NCBI GenBank assembly: GCA_017979445.1
Contig: CM030708.1
Span: forward strand, 32,678,721 to 32,742,720
Reading direction: 5' to 3'
Length of the DNA stretch: 64,000 nt
DNA from: Akebia trifoliata
Taxonomy: Eukaryota; Streptophyta; Magnoliopsida; Ranunculales; Lardizabalaceae
Made by a program: the position numbers and the translations under genes. Positions 36,935-49,588 of the stretch are shown one piece after another (the first letter of the stretch is position 1; each line of letters starts with the position of its first letter). The notes below the pieces were generated by a model. It did no database searches. It was not told where the DNA came from and was given only the letters and a program-made list of their open reading frames with translations.

Positions 36935-37274
36935 ATTTCTATTTTTTTATTCTTTTCTTTTATAAAATGCATAATATGTGGGTGTAGCAAAGTTTATAAT
37001 TCTAGTGGTGTAAAAAGGACTCTCTCTCTCTCTTTCTCTCTCTCGGGACTACAAATTAACGCACATCCCCTCGCTTCTTTCTCATCCTTTCTCTTCTTCT
37101 CTTCTTCTCTTCCATTCAACATTCTCTTAATTCCACACACCCAAACCATCACATTGGTTTTCCTCAAAACCTTCACCTTATCTCTCTCTTTCTCCTCAAA
37201 ATCTTCTATAAGTTGCATTCTAATCTAAACCACTCCATCTTCCCATTTCTCTGTTTTTGTTTCAGTTTCAAATT

Positions 37275-38129
37275 ATGTCTTCAACAGTGTGTCAAGGCTT
37301 GCAATCATGTCTCGAACCCCAAATCTTAGAACCACGAGTTCTTGGACTTAAATTAGCTTCTCACATATCCCACTTTCCCAAACCTCTCAGATCGACTTGT
37401 GTGTCAGATTCTGAATCTGACATCGAAGAATCAGAGCACAACAAAAACAACCCAAATGTCGAATTTGGTGGATGGGGTTTCATCGAATCTCTAACAAAGA
37501 AACAAAACGAAGAAAAGCAGAAACTTTACGTTCACCCACTCGTAAGGCGTTCTTCTTCAACACTTAGTGAAAAAAGCTTGGAACTTTGCACGGAGAATTT
37601 GGGTTCCGAGACTGGTACGGACAGTGGTGACAACTGCAGCGATATCTCTTCGTCTGATTCTGAGAGTGGGAAGTTTATTACGAAGAGGGAGAGAGCGAAA
37701 TTGGTAGAAATTAGAGAGGATAGTAAAGTTAATCTTCACCGTTCGTTTCCTCCTCCTTTGACTTCGATGAACAGTTCTAATTGCATCTACTTTAGGCCTC
37801 ATCGTGAAGATGGACGGCTAGTGATCAAAGCTGTTGCTTCTGCTCCTTCGCAGAGTTGTTTTCAAGCTGAACGTGGCGATGGGTGCCTTAAGATTCGCTT
37901 TGTGAAGGATTATAATTTAACTTCTTTTGAAGAAGAAAATTTTGTTGCAGAAGAAGAAGATGACGAAGAGAGTGACGATAGCTTTGGTGAGGATATAGAT
38001 GGAAACAATGAAAATGATGAGGGTGAAATGGGAATTGGAAAGTTTCAAAGGCCACGTAGATGCATGGAAAGTGGGCCCAGGAACAAAGAGCAGTTAATTT
38101 GGGGGGAGTCATGTTGGTTGGCTACTTGA
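37275..38129 (+). CDS. FAF: FANTASTIC FOUR (FAF) family protein
   Basis: A 284-residue intronless protein. The ATG at 37275 is preferred because MSSTVCQGLQSCLEP, followed by RVLGLKLA, is the usual family N terminus; the codon opening the frame at 37257 is TTG. GGWGFIESL lies near residues 65-73. The FAF domain is at about 157-210 (SFPPPLTSM, FRPHREDGRLVIKAV, ERGDGCLKIRFV). An acidic region follows at about 219-252, then RPRRCMESG and the C-terminal tryptophan-containing block finishing SCWLAT. FAF proteins are plant-specific regulators that limit shoot meristem size through the WUSCHEL-CLAVATA network. Their molecular mechanism is unknown. The leader is strongly CT-rich (about 37020-37260). 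No defect seen. Confidence 0.95.
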   Translation: MSSTVCQGLQSCLEPQILEPRVLGLKLASHISHFPKPLRSTCVSDSESDIEESEHNKNNPNVEFGGWGFIESLTKKQNEEKQKLYVHPLVRRSSSTLSEKSLELCTENLGSETGTDSGDNCSDISSSDSESGKFITKRERAKLVEIREDSKVNLHRSFPPPLTSMNSSNCIYFRPHREDGRLVIKAVASAPSQSCFQAERGDGCLKIRFVKDYNLTSFEEENFVAEEEDDEESDDSFGEDIDGNNENDEGEMGIGKFQRPRRCMESGPRNKEQLIWGESCWLAT

Positions 38130-38629
38130 GCCTTTCGGTTTTTTGTATCTCTGTTTATATACTATAATTTACTACTTTGCTTCTACTTTTCTTTGTTAAA
38201 TATATGAATTTTCTCTATTTACATTTTCTTTTCTTAGGGTTTTGTTAACTGTGTCCTTAGGGCGCACATTAAAGTACAATAAATACACCTTGGGAATAAG
38301 AGCATTTTCAATACAAAATCCAATTTCCAAAGTGTATTTATTTATTTTTATAAAATATGCTAATGATAGTTGTTATCGTTATTGAAAATGACTTCTATGA
38401 CAGATGACCCTTATATTTTCTAAGATGCCCTTAATAAATGTAACTTTAAATTTCCATTAAAAAACAAACACAAGAAAAACGTTAGGTCCTGCTTGGATGG
38501 TGAGGACTTAGGGAGAGAGTAGCTTCTCGCTGGAAGAGGAGCTCAAAATAGTCTTAAGGATTCTTCTTAAAAACATGAGCTTCTAACTTCCGTGGAAAAT
38601 TGGAAGCCCGAAGCCTATATCCAAAGAGT

Positions 38630-38786
38630 TGTACTAAGGTGACATAAACGGAGATACAAAGGTGACAAAATAATGTGATGCCGTGCACATTACCGTAGAT
38701 GCTTTTTCTCGATATATGAGTAAAAAGCATCTATAGTTATGTGCACGCCACCACATCATTTTTGTCACCTTTGTGTCATTCCAACA
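38630..38786. mobile_element. Hairpin-core MITE, copy 11
   Basis: The arms GGTGACAAAATAATGTG and CACATCATTTTTGTCACC are inverted. The core is CCGTAGATGCTTTTTCTCG and AAAAAGCATCTATAG, flanked by GTGCAC on both sides. It resembles the copy at 62703. Confidence 0.85.
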
Positions 38787-40380
38787 TTTTCCATATCCAA
38801 ATGCTACCAAATGATCCTAAGTAAGATTTGTGTTTTGGTAAATAAGGGTTTAAGATTATGAATTAACCAAAAGGACAAATAATTATTGATAAAAAGATTT
38901 TAAACAAAATAGAAAAAAAAAAAAAAAAAAAAAAAGCATATGATCTTGACTGTTAAAAGAAAAAAGCCAATGGTCAAAGTTTATTGTAAGGGCATTAATT
39001 ATCGAGATACATATGAATCGACCACTAAATTTCGTGTTTCAACGACTGCAATTATATGACTTTTAATGAGTCACCCTACATGTGAATATCAAATTGGATG
39101 ATACAATCATAAATTGAATTGTTCATATCGTAGAAACCATCCTCAAAATTTCAATACATTTGATATATTTGATCTCTTATAAACGTTTAATTTACATTAA
39201 TTTCTTACATGATCATAAGCGTGGGATCCATTGAATTTTGAAAAATTACTCGTGAAAAAATAATAAAATCCGATTGTTGAAACATGAAATATCACTGTCA
39301 AGATTTATATTGGATCAGGTTCAAATTTGTTGAGTTCATTACAATAGTCTAAACATGCTCAGACATGTTATTATATTGTATATGTTTTGTATAAAATATC
39401 CATTATTTATATATTATCGGATTGTAAGATGGTCCATCAAAAAACAATCCAATAAATTATAAGATTGGATTCTTCTCGAAATCCAAATCCTTGATTCGAA
39501 CTCATAGTTATCAGATAGGAACGAAACAGGTTTCAAGTTTAATCAAATCTATTGATAGATCCACATTACAGTTTAGTATGAATCTTTCACCTTGAACTAA
39601 ATACACAACATGTTGATATATCATATCCCAAATGTTTAAATACAAAATACAATGGTTGATATTTATCTTCGAGATAGATATCTTTGATATATGTAATATA
39701 AGGATATGTATAAATCTTAACAATTGAATTCTATGTTAGAACTATAGAGATCATGGACGAGATCAAGTTGCCCCAGACAAGTCACCTTGTCTCAAACAAT
39801 ATAATCTATTAAACTTGTTTTATATTAATTGATTTATATATATATTTAAATTAAAATAATTATAATTTTATAATAATTTTAGTCCTATATTTAAAAAAAA
39901 TAATTATCTTAATCAAAATCTACAAAATCATAGTTGATTCGACTGAAATATTTAAGATATCATCAGAGACATCTCATTTATCTCGTGAGATATTGTCAAT
40001 GTTGAGACACCATGTATATCACTTTCTTCGTTGATGAACGAGACCACGAGCCATCTCATCTTGAACCAGATTTAAAACCATGGTAGAACCCTACATCTAT
40101 TTGGTAGATTCGCATGCAAAATATCCCTAAGAATTGTATTATCCAATAAATTCAATATCTATTGGTAGATTCGCATGCAAAATATCTTCAAATTGATATA
40201 AGATTCTTATGTGGTACGAAGGTGTCATGTTTTCATTGGTCGACAGTGCACCTGCAATTCCCATGAAGAGCGGTAGAAAAGTTGATATCACCATCTGTTA
40301 CGGACATAGGTTAGTCAAGCACTAGCGGCAAAACAGATTGTCACATGACACACAAAGAGACATAAAGCTGGGATACCCAC

Positions 40381-40759
40381 TATCATTTTAAATGGGGAAG
40401 TTATATTGACACGCCATTAACTTCTAAGGGCGCGCCAAAAGTTAATTAATTAATTAATTTTAATACTGACTTTAGACTAATTTCTTTTGAATTTTTGAAT
40501 CGTACTGGGATGACAACGGATTTACTACGATTCTCACAATTCTGACGTGGACATGTATATATAACCGTAGATCATTTTTACTCGTATCACGAAAAAATAT
40601 ATCTATGATTATGTGTTCATCCCACGTCAAACTTATGAGAATCGTAGTAAATACTTTTTGTCATTTTAACATTTTTCTTAATTTTTAGATGTACCTCTAA
40701 AAGTAGAAGTGCACTTAGAATTTATTAACGTGTCAATAAAATTTTCCTTTTAAATGATA
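40381..40759. mobile_element. MITE with about 50-bp inverted ends, hosting a second MITE
   Basis: The ends TATCATTTTAAATGGGGAAG and TTTTCCTTTTAAATGATA begin an imperfect inverted repeat that continues inward for about 50 bases (TATTGACACG / CGTGTCAATA). The hairpin-core element at 40503-40672 lies inside. Confidence 0.75.
40503..40672. mobile_element. Hairpin-core MITE, copy 12, nested
   Basis: The ends TACTGGGATGACAA and TTGTCATTTTAACA, then TTTACTACGATTCTCA and TGAGAATCGTAGTAAA, are inverted. The core is AACCGTAGATCATTTTTACT, then TCGTATCACG and AAAATATATCTATG. Removing it would leave a simpler 200-bp foldback around it. Confidence 0.8.
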
Positions 40760-41063
40760 TTTTATAACTATTATAATTATTATTGAGGTATTTGAAAAAG
40801 ATTTGACATTTGCACATACACACATACAAAAAAAAAAAAAAAACGAAATTTTGAGCATCATTATTAAAATATTGAATCCAATAATGAGATTTTATTCTAA
40901 TATACATTATTACGTTGGTTCTATTTTATAATATAACTTTTGAGATTGTGTTTTTTCATGAATCATTTTTTTAGGAATTAGTGGATCATGACCCTAAAGT
41001 AAGGATATATAATTAATATCGTTGTTGTTGTTGTGATTGAGACTAGTATGTCATCTTAGTGAT

Positions 41064-41581
41064 TGTAGATGCACGAAATGGCTCTACACTTTCCTTCTCT
41101 TTCAGCTCGGGGGACCTGCAAAACAGCCCACTCCGACGATCAAGTTAGCCAAATTGATCAGTGTAATGTGTTTAGAGAAGGAGAATTCGAACCTCTTTTA
41201 CTCATAGTTTTCTTCCTTATATAGGCGTTCAACTTGATCGTTTTCTGTGCCACCCCTTGAGGTGACTTGGGGTAGTTGGCTTACTCCCTGACATGTCAGC
41301 TGCAGGAGTTGTTGCAACTGCCCTATCACTTCTGAGAAAGTCAGAGTTGGCCTGACATGACGTGGGTTGTTAGAGCTGGCTGTCGATTGCTGGCACGTCT
41401 GTCAGGCCTGTCATACCGACCTAAGAGGCAGTTGCCCGAACCGCTTCACTGGCTGATGGCCTAGCTCCGAGCTTCGAATACATGCATTCGTCGGGGTTAA
41501 TAAACCGAGCCACGACCTCAAAATCATTAATCTTGGCCCCTGATCGAGCCACGTGTCCGTGCTCAAGAATTTTCCCCCACA
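41064..41581 (-). mobile_element. Solo LTR (probably Ty3/gypsy), 518 bp
   Basis: The segment starts TGTAGATGCACG and ends TTTTCCCCCACA, so it has TG...CA ends, and is flanked by perfect 5-bp duplications GTGAT (41059-41063 and 41582-41586). On the minus strand it contains a TATA box (CCTATATAAGGAAG) about two thirds along, followed by a likely transcribed R region, giving the sense orientation. It is more GC-rich than its surroundings. No internal domain or second LTR is adjacent, so it is a solo LTR left by recombination. The gypsy assignment is inference. Confidence 0.9.
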
Positions 41582-42968
41582 GTGATCTTAAATATTAGTA
41601 CAAGTCGTGGGATCCATGTGGATTGCTATGTTAGCAAAATATCATGTCAGTCTTCTAGAGATCATAAAACAACTATAGCAAAAAAAAATTAAAATAAAAA
41701 AATCTTGTATGTTCGATCCAAGGTGTACAAAAATGATCTAAGAATAATATTAAGGAAATAATTAAAAATGTGATCGCGCACACATACACGAAAAAAAAAA
41801 AACACATGGAATCATGTCGTTCCTTCAACATAGAGGTACGTCCATGAATCTACATCAATTCCATTATGAAGAGAAAATTCACTATTATAGATTACACATG
41901 TTACCAAAATAAGAAAATATAAATATTCAAGAAACTAATTAGGATTTTACATAATACTAATGAAATTAAAAAAGAAAATACTCTTGTTTTGTAACATTAA
42001 AAAACATTATTCGATATTTCAAGATTATAGAGGAAAAAAATTAATGAACATTAAAAAAATAATTTAGAAAAGATTAATTTTTATCGTTGAATTTTAATTT
42101 TAAATTTTGGAGTTAGGTGGAAGAATGGTAGCCGTCCATTTTCATAATCTTAAATCAAATTCAAAAGAAATAAATTTTTGATTTGATTTAATTTTTTAAC
42201 TAAATTTAGAAGATTTGGTATCTGAAATGTTGTAATCCATTTGAGCAAACCACGACTCTTAAGTAAGGCTTAAAATCTTTAATGACCTAATAAGAAAAAT
42301 ATTTCTCATATTTTATTGATTCTTTTAAGAATCTTTAAAGAATCTGCGCTAATCCCAATGTTTTGTCATTTTCTCCCCATCTCAACAGTACAAAGTACAA
42401 ACCATCAAATGTCATTGGAGACTAAAGAGGAAAATCCCACGTCATAAAAGTACTCAATGATGAGTCCGCACTTTATAATTTACGAAGTAACATTAAAATG
42501 CAAATTGCGGAGTACGAAGGAGTACTGTTGGGGTATAAGCTATCAGAGTGGGTACCACTCACTCCACATTCAAACCGACCTCATCCCATTGCAGTTCACC
42601 GCACCGTGCGGTCCGTGCAGGGGTGTCAATGGGTATCCATCTAACCCAAATCGAATCGTAACCGATTCCTTTTTATGTGGAATCAATTAGATTCGGATCT
42701 AAAATGGAATCTAACCAATAGAATTTGTACCATTAAGTTCTACTCAACTGGTACCTACGAGTACTCGAAACCGATTTATTTTATCATTTTTTATATTATA
42801 GATGATTTAAGATTTTCTTCAATTTTAAAATTAATGCTTGTTAAATAATGTTCTTCAATTTATTTTCCTATAAATTATGGATTGGAGTTTAAAATGAACT
42901 ATCTATTTTAAAAATTTATTATTTTTAAAGAATATATATAAATCATTAACTTATATCTATAGTATAAT

Positions 42969-43497
42969 TAGGGGTGCAATTTGGTTCGATTCAAATCGAG
43001 AATGGAACCAAATCGATAGTTTTGAGGTGATTTGTTTTAGTTTGGAACAAGTTATGATTCAATTCCAGATTATAAAAATGGAGAACTGGTCGATTTAGTT
43101 CAATTCTCGGATCAAGCTTGTATAGAACCAAATCAAACCGAGAATCGAATCCTTATGCAATAAATAAAGACATATGTATATAATTATTATTATGAATTAT
43201 TTTAGGAATTAGTGCGTATACTAATGATAATTTATGAATAAACTAATAATTTTTTATGGATAGATTAATGATTTATTGTATGAAAATGTATATTTATTTT
43301 TTCATTCAAAAATGTTACTTACAATTTATAGAATATTAGTAACCCATAGAACTGAATTGAACCAAATCGACTTTAGTTGGGTTTGGGTTGGTTTGGTTCT
43401 AATGGAATTTGGTTCGTTTTTTGTTCTTATTTAGTAGAATCGACCTATGTCGGTTTGGTTCTAATTTAACCTCAAACCGAACCAAGTTGCACCCCTA
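42969..43497. mobile_element. Non-autonomous hAT-like element, 529 bp
   Basis: The ends TAGGGGTGCAA and TTGCACCCCTA are perfect over 11 bases, and the inverted match continues through TTGGTTCG / CGAACCAA. The flanking octamers AGTATAAT (42961-42968) and AGTATAAC (43498-43505) match at 7 of 8 positions, the hAT signature. No transposase is encoded. It appears to have landed in older debris that starts GGGGTGTCAATGGGTATCC at 42622. Confidence 0.88.
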
Positions 43498-44932
43498 AGT
43501 ATAACAATTATATCGAAGTTGAGAATCGAAACTGATGGATACCGGTATTTTTTTATAGTTCCAATTTAATTTATTTTGGAATTAGAACCGAAACCGAAAT
43601 AAATATGATGGTTATGGTTCTAAGTGCCTTTGGAACTAATAGCACATTCAAATTATGATATATAAACAAGAGAGCAAACATATTTGTTGCAATTTTATTA
43701 TAAAAACTCCCCTACTTTATAAAGTTTGTTATTGAACAAATCTTACTTTATGAATCAGGCTAGTATGATTAATGTCGTAAGAGTTCAAATCTTACTAAGG
43801 GTCGTTGGGCCCACATGGATCATTAAATTATTAAAGTCCAATGCTGTAGCCTTCTAGATTTCATGGAAAAATTTAGATTAAATTGAAAAAAAAAAAAATC
43901 CTTTTTGAGCTGGATTGAAGGTGTTGAAAATGGACAGATAATTTTAGAAGTAAAATTCATTGGTGAAAATTAACTTTTTTTTTTCAAAGTTCTTAGAATT
44001 TTGTCATTTATAACTCAATGGCGTCAGATCATGTATTTGGAAGCCAAATTAACCACAACAATTTAAATTTTATGGCGTGGATCAGCACTCCAAGGTTTGC
44101 TGGGTGACAAACTTGATAAAGGACGGTTTGGTGGGCAACAAAATTCATAAAGTAAGGTTCCCTTAGAGTTTTTATAATTATAAAAATGTAACAGTTAGGT
44201 CTCTCTATAAATAACCTTCTTTCATGTTCTACCAAGGTAAAATTACTACTAAAAAAAAGATTTGAAGGTAATTTTGGTACATAAATTAATTTTTAAGGTT
44301 TATTTAATGGCCTTTATCATGTGTCCTAAAGAAGTGAATCAAGAATTTGAATACGTATTCAAAAATTTACATTTTAATATTGTAATGATTTTCAAATATA
44401 AATTCAAATAGTAATAGATCCGTTAGGATAATATTTCAAATAAAATAAAATATTTTTTTTGCATTAAAACATTATTGAGTTCTCAAATCTCATTCTCTCA
44501 AGTCTCAACCATCCTTAGAGACAACGCTGCTAAGACTTGCAAAACCCAATGATCATCTTTTCTAATGATTGTTCTTCGGTCACATCTCTTTCTCTTCTTT
44601 TTAAGCGTCAACCTGAATTTAAAAAGGCATTGATTTTTCTTTCAAAATCCATCTTCTACAATTTACAAGGTCTTTAACCTCTATAGATCATATCCGTTTC
44701 TTCGGCAAGACAAGGACAAGGACAACCTTCTAAAGTAAATCCTCTTCTCATCTTCAACCTTCAACACAAAAACATTTGGTTTTTCTAACAAAATCCATCA
44801 TATTTGAATTCTCCATGTTCCTTGAAAAATTTATTTTAATCTATTCAATATTATTTTCAACCCATGTTTCAATCTTTCCCCAACCTTTCTTAGTAAATCT
44901 CATTAAATATTAAATTAGGATCAATTAAGTAA

Positions 44933-45312
44933 GGGAAATGTTCAGAGGCCCTAAATAGAGTCAAACATTGGGTCAAACATTTTTCAAAATAGGGGTTAGA
45001 AGTTTCGGAATGGGTTGATTTGTTGTGAGGATTATCTTTATGGTGAAGAGATCATCCTCATCAAAAATCAGCTCATTCCAAAACTTGTAACCCTAGCTTA
45101 TAAGTTGAAGAATTGTGGACCGTCTGATTTTTGTAAATCACTTTTAATGGGGTTAGAAGTTTCGGAATGGGCTAATTTTTAGTGAGGATGATCTCCTCAT
45201 CATAGAGATCATCCTTACAAAAAATCAATTCATTCGGAAACTTCTAACTCATACATTGAAAAAATGTTTGACACAATATTTGACTCTCTTTAGGGCCTTC
45301 GAACGCGACCCC
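44933..45312. mobile_element. Double-hairpin MITE, copy C
   Basis: The ends GGGAAATGTTCAGAGGCCC and GGGCCTTCGAACGCGACCC are imperfect inverted repeats, with an inner match AGAGTCAAACATT / AATATTTGACTCT. It carries two hairpins as in copies A, B and D (GTTAGAAGTTTCGGAATGGG and mirror). No target duplication was recognised. Confidence 0.75.
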
Positions 45313-46189
45313 ATACCCTCACATCCACAACCTTTTGTTCAAGTCACTACTTAGAAATGATTATGGAAAGGGTAAAAAGGTAATTCAAGAGAAAGGGGCT
45401 TGGCAAAGTCAAATTTTAAGAGGAGGTTTGTGGACAATGGGCCATGGACCATGGGATGAGGGCAAATAAAGAGGGCAAGATTTGACCATTAGAGATACAT
45501 CAGTCATTTCTTGTAAGATTTGAGTAGAAGGGAATCTAGGGATTATTTGTCCACTAAAAAACATAATCAATGTGTATATATCTATGTAAGAGGAACACAT
45601 CTCGAAAATCTTTCGAGGACAATCACTATGTCTCTTACTTTCTTTTTATCCTACAAATAAAAGAGTTATTTTAATATAAAATGTTTTTAGTTAAATTCTT
45701 ACCATGTAACAAGTGTCTTAGATCTAATTGGTAGATCCATCAATAATTAATCGAAAAACTACTTTATACTTATACTCAAATATGTGATCACATGCAATTA
45801 TTTCTTGTATTGTAATATTACTTTTATCAACGTAGAGTCAAATATTTATCTTAATTGAAAAAAAGTTAGAGATAACAAATAAATTTTTATTTTTATTTTT
45901 AAATTTTATTATATACATATTTTTGAGTGTAGTAGTGATCTTAGTTGGACATTGTCTGATCCTAATCCAACCTGGATTTATTGGACTAAATTTTTTTGGA
46001 CCCATTGTAGTAATTCCTTAATTAAATTTAATTCTTTTAACCTGTTTGATTCATAATTATTTACTTTTCCAACATTTCTTCTTTTGTAAAGTTAGAAGCT
46101 AGAAGCTTCTTTCATTATGTGTAAGTTGAAAGTCATAGATTCACTTTGCCCTGTTGTTTGTGAGAGTTGTAAAGACAACTCTTTAAAAC

Positions 46190-46900
46190 TTTAGTCTTAC
46201 ATCGAATAAATGCAAGAGTAATATTAAACTAAAAAAGATCTTACCTTCCCTCTTGCTTAGATGTGAGTGAAAAAGAGAGTGGACCTCACATGCACGTGGG
46301 GGCCCAAGGCACCGTTCGACTGCAACAAATCCATTATGTAAGGGCCAACCTACAAGAATATCTTAATGTGAGCACATTGGGCACACAATAATACATGTGT
46401 GCCGGATCGGGCTTGAGTATTAATTGAGGTTCATTTTAATCAAAATTCTTTTAATAATTTGTGTCAATCCTAACTGTTAATTTCTAAATCGTTGGCTAAT
46501 AGTGTCTTGTGTGTTCAACGGTTAGTAATGGGCCTATTAAAAGCCCAAGCGTTGGGCTCTCTTGTGCAATCTATAAATAGGGGTCGAACCTAAGGTTGCA
46601 GGCATAGAAAAACAACAACCTTCTCTTCTCAAAAACTCTTCCTTTGTTTTGTTTTGATCGTTACTATTGAATCTTAAAAACCAATTGTCAGAGTCTTATA
46701 CACTATGGATACAATTTTATAGGGGTACGAATTTGGTTTTAAGGACAACGATTCCTCCATGCCTCAATCACAAATATCATGAATACTATCGATACCATTT
46801 TATACATCTTCTACAATCCAGTTTTGATTTACAAATATTTGTTTCAAGAACACAAAACTTCCAACACCCATACCCACCTTTCCAGGATCAAGATCAAAGA
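46190..46900 (+). other. LTR-like segment with TATA box
   Basis: TTAGTCTTACATCGAATAAA near 46191 resembles the start-proximal motif of many plant LTRs. A good TATA box, CTATAAATAGGGG, lies at about 46571. The sequence following looks like a leader (CTTCTCTTCTCAAAAACTC). I could not find matching TG/CA ends or target duplications, so it could be a decayed LTR or an unrelated promoter. Confidence 0.35.
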
Positions 46901-48559
46901 CAAAAGGTTAGTTGATAGGCCAACCTCAATTTATTGTATTTGAAATCGAAATGAAATTAATTTTGAGATTTTGAATTATGGGTATAGACCGAAAATTTTT
47001 GGGTATAAGATTTCTAAAGGTCTGAGGGGAGGTATTCGAAGTAATTCTAAACTGTAATTTTCTTCTTTAAAAGATAGTGAGTTGCTCATTTTTATAGGAA
47101 AAGAAAATTATATTTCCTTAATAGTAAACAATCAATTTCAATGCATATATGAAAATTGACAAAGACAACCCCTAATTTCAAGAAAAAATCAAAATCAGTT
47201 TTTTTTTTTTTTTTCAATGAGACAGAGAGCAAAATATCCATTTGGACATCCAAATCCACACATCACCTTCCTTAGACCCCACCACCTTGTCAACCAACCT
47301 TGTGCACAAAAGGGACCAAACCATAAGGACAATAAGAATGTGGAGTTGTTCCCTCTTCACATGTAGATAATATATGGTTAGCCCTCTCACTCTTATCTGA
47401 TGAATATGGTTGCATTGGTGACATGTCGACTATCACATCTGTGGATGACACGACTCCACACCTACCACCAACCACATCACATATAAATAATTATTAATAA
47501 AAGAAAAATACATGAAGTGTTATTTTAAAAATTGGATCGATTACTGTTGGACCGATTTACATTTATCGAAAAAGTAAAAATATGTACGTTGGACCAATGG
47601 TTCAATCCGACTTTTGAACTCTTATCAAAGTGTTTGGGGGCATTTGGTTCATCTTGTTAGATTCCAATTTTCGAGTTAAACTGATTTTCAAAATCAAAAA
47701 TCTTGTTTGGCATAATTTTTTTAAAATTTGTATAGCTGAAATGTCAGTAGAAAAAATTAAATATTATATATTTAATTGTAAAGCAATCATTTTAACACAA
47801 AAACCCAAGAAATGGCTTTAGAAAATGCAAGGAACTAGTCAGAGCTAATATAAAGTTCTAAAATTGGATTTGAGCAAGAATCTGATTTTAGAATATGAAA
47901 CAAACGCTTCCGTATTGCGTGTAAGGAGAGCTGTACCTATAAACATGCACGTGGTCAGCTTATCATCATTCATAACGTTAGGATCAAATCCAACCGTTCG
48001 TTTCGTCGGTCAAGTTCTATGGTTCCACCACATCACCCTCTTCTCTAGTCACGTGGGCTGCTCTCCACATGTGACTAGTCACCCGTTTCTTTCCATATTG
48101 TCCATCTACATGTCATCCACTCGATATTGTACACGTATATTCCTCTTATAGATTCTAAAAGGATAAATGGGATTCTTCTATGGCTGCACACCAATATGAA
48201 AGTGACACGTGGAGGGAGAATACAGGCTCATTACAAATGTTTTTAAGTAAAAACATGAGGAGATGACCAGCCATGGGCTGTTAATTGGACCTGCAATCAT
48301 ATTAAGCCCACAAAGATTGGGTAGGATTCAAAAAAAAATTCAGCCCATTAAGTCCGGGTCATGATAGGCCTAACCATTTACAACCTTACCAGACCCGACG
48401 GTGCCCATTAATGTATTATATATAAGTATTGTAGACACTCCAATTTGAACGGCCCTCACTTAAAAGACCCAAAAAAATTGATTTTCAACCAAAATCCATC
48501 GATAGACTTAAAAAGTCAAATCTTCGAAATTCGATATTTTGATCAAATCAAAAAGTCCT

Positions 48560-49560
48560 AAGGCCTCATGGTTGTACAATAAGGCTGTCTAAAACCCATC
48601 ACCTTCTTAACATTTCACCCCTCTAACTCAAAACTTGAGTACATTCTAAGCTCACCTAAGGCCCACCAATCTTCAACCTCTTAAATCATATTTTAGCCTC
48701 ACCATAAAGCAAGCCTGACCCTAGCTAATGTCTTAAGCTATCCTAATCCTAAGCTAATGAAACTCAACTCAAATCCAAATCCTAGACCCAAGTCAATTCT
48801 AAGACCTGAACCTTCATCAAATCAAAAGTTCAATCCAATCAAGCCCAAACCTAAAGTTCATACTCTTATCTATACCCACATCCATGATCACTATAAATCA
48901 AAGTCCATGCAACTATTGGTTATCAAGGGGGACACTTGTCACCACCACCCTTCACCTCCTAAATTCTCCTAACCAACCATATCATCATCCTCTAAAAGCT
49001 ACACAACCCATACCACAACCCACATCACATGTCATAACCTAACCCCATCACATTTTCAAAACATTCTATAAGTCATCTTCATACCCCCCCCCCCCCCCCC
49101 CACTCCAATTTCCTTAATCAACTCACCTAACCCACTCACCCCATACCATTGGACACATATCACCATCTCCTCCACCTTTATAAAATATCAACCCTCCCCC
49201 CCCCCCTTATACCACCATTCTTCTAACCATAATCCACTCCCTTCAACTCATCTAACACTCAACCCAAATGTGATGAGAGATCCAATCCATTTGAATAAAA
49301 AACTGCCTACTTACATTCTCTTCCACAAATACTATTTTCTCAATTATAAATTTCACACATCTCATCCATAAACATCATGTCATTCTTCACTTTTTTACTT
49401 TTTCACCCATCTTACCCCTAAAAGTGACCCTCAACACTTATAAAAAATCTCATACTTAAATCTCCATTCTCAAGTCATCTATCTCAATTTCTAATACTCT
49501 TAAGTCCCTAAGAAATTCAAAAAAAGCTCTTCAATCTCTACTCAATTCTTTTTCTCTCAC
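48560..49560. other. Extremely G-poor, C/A/T-rich stretch
   Basis: On the plus strand G is almost absent: by hand count 19 G in the 600 bases 48961-49560, while C is frequent. Two poly-C runs (18 at 49084-49101, and 11 or more at about 49196-49206) lie inside. Frames here read as low-complexity Pro/Asn/Ser and are not credible proteins. The origin may be a retrotransposon spacer or a degenerate simple repeat. Confidence 0.7.
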
Positions 49561-49588
49561 TTTCTCTTCTTTAAGAATATTTTTTTAT

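Larger units (their letters stand above)
29090..37250. other. Intergenic, repeat-rich, no gene seen
   Basis: No convincing gene. Contents include a MITE at 29919-30052, hairpin-core elements at 31611, 34332 and 36767, a large foldback at 32535-32885, a trinucleotide tract at 33198-33227 (GAT/GAC), a possible retroelement fragment near 33690-33800 (AGATTTATGTGG...CCTACGTCCATG), CA repeats near 34060 and 34278, a SINE-like element at 35722, a TIR element near 36005-36290 and a tandem duplication at 36604-36717. Confidence 0.65.

Noticed and set aside
44029..44235. Short minus-strand frame
   Set aside because: Lies in AT-rich repeat debris without family features.
48757..48972. Pro/Asn-rich 71-codon frame
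   Set aside because: Explained by the G-poor base composition of the region, not by coding constraint.
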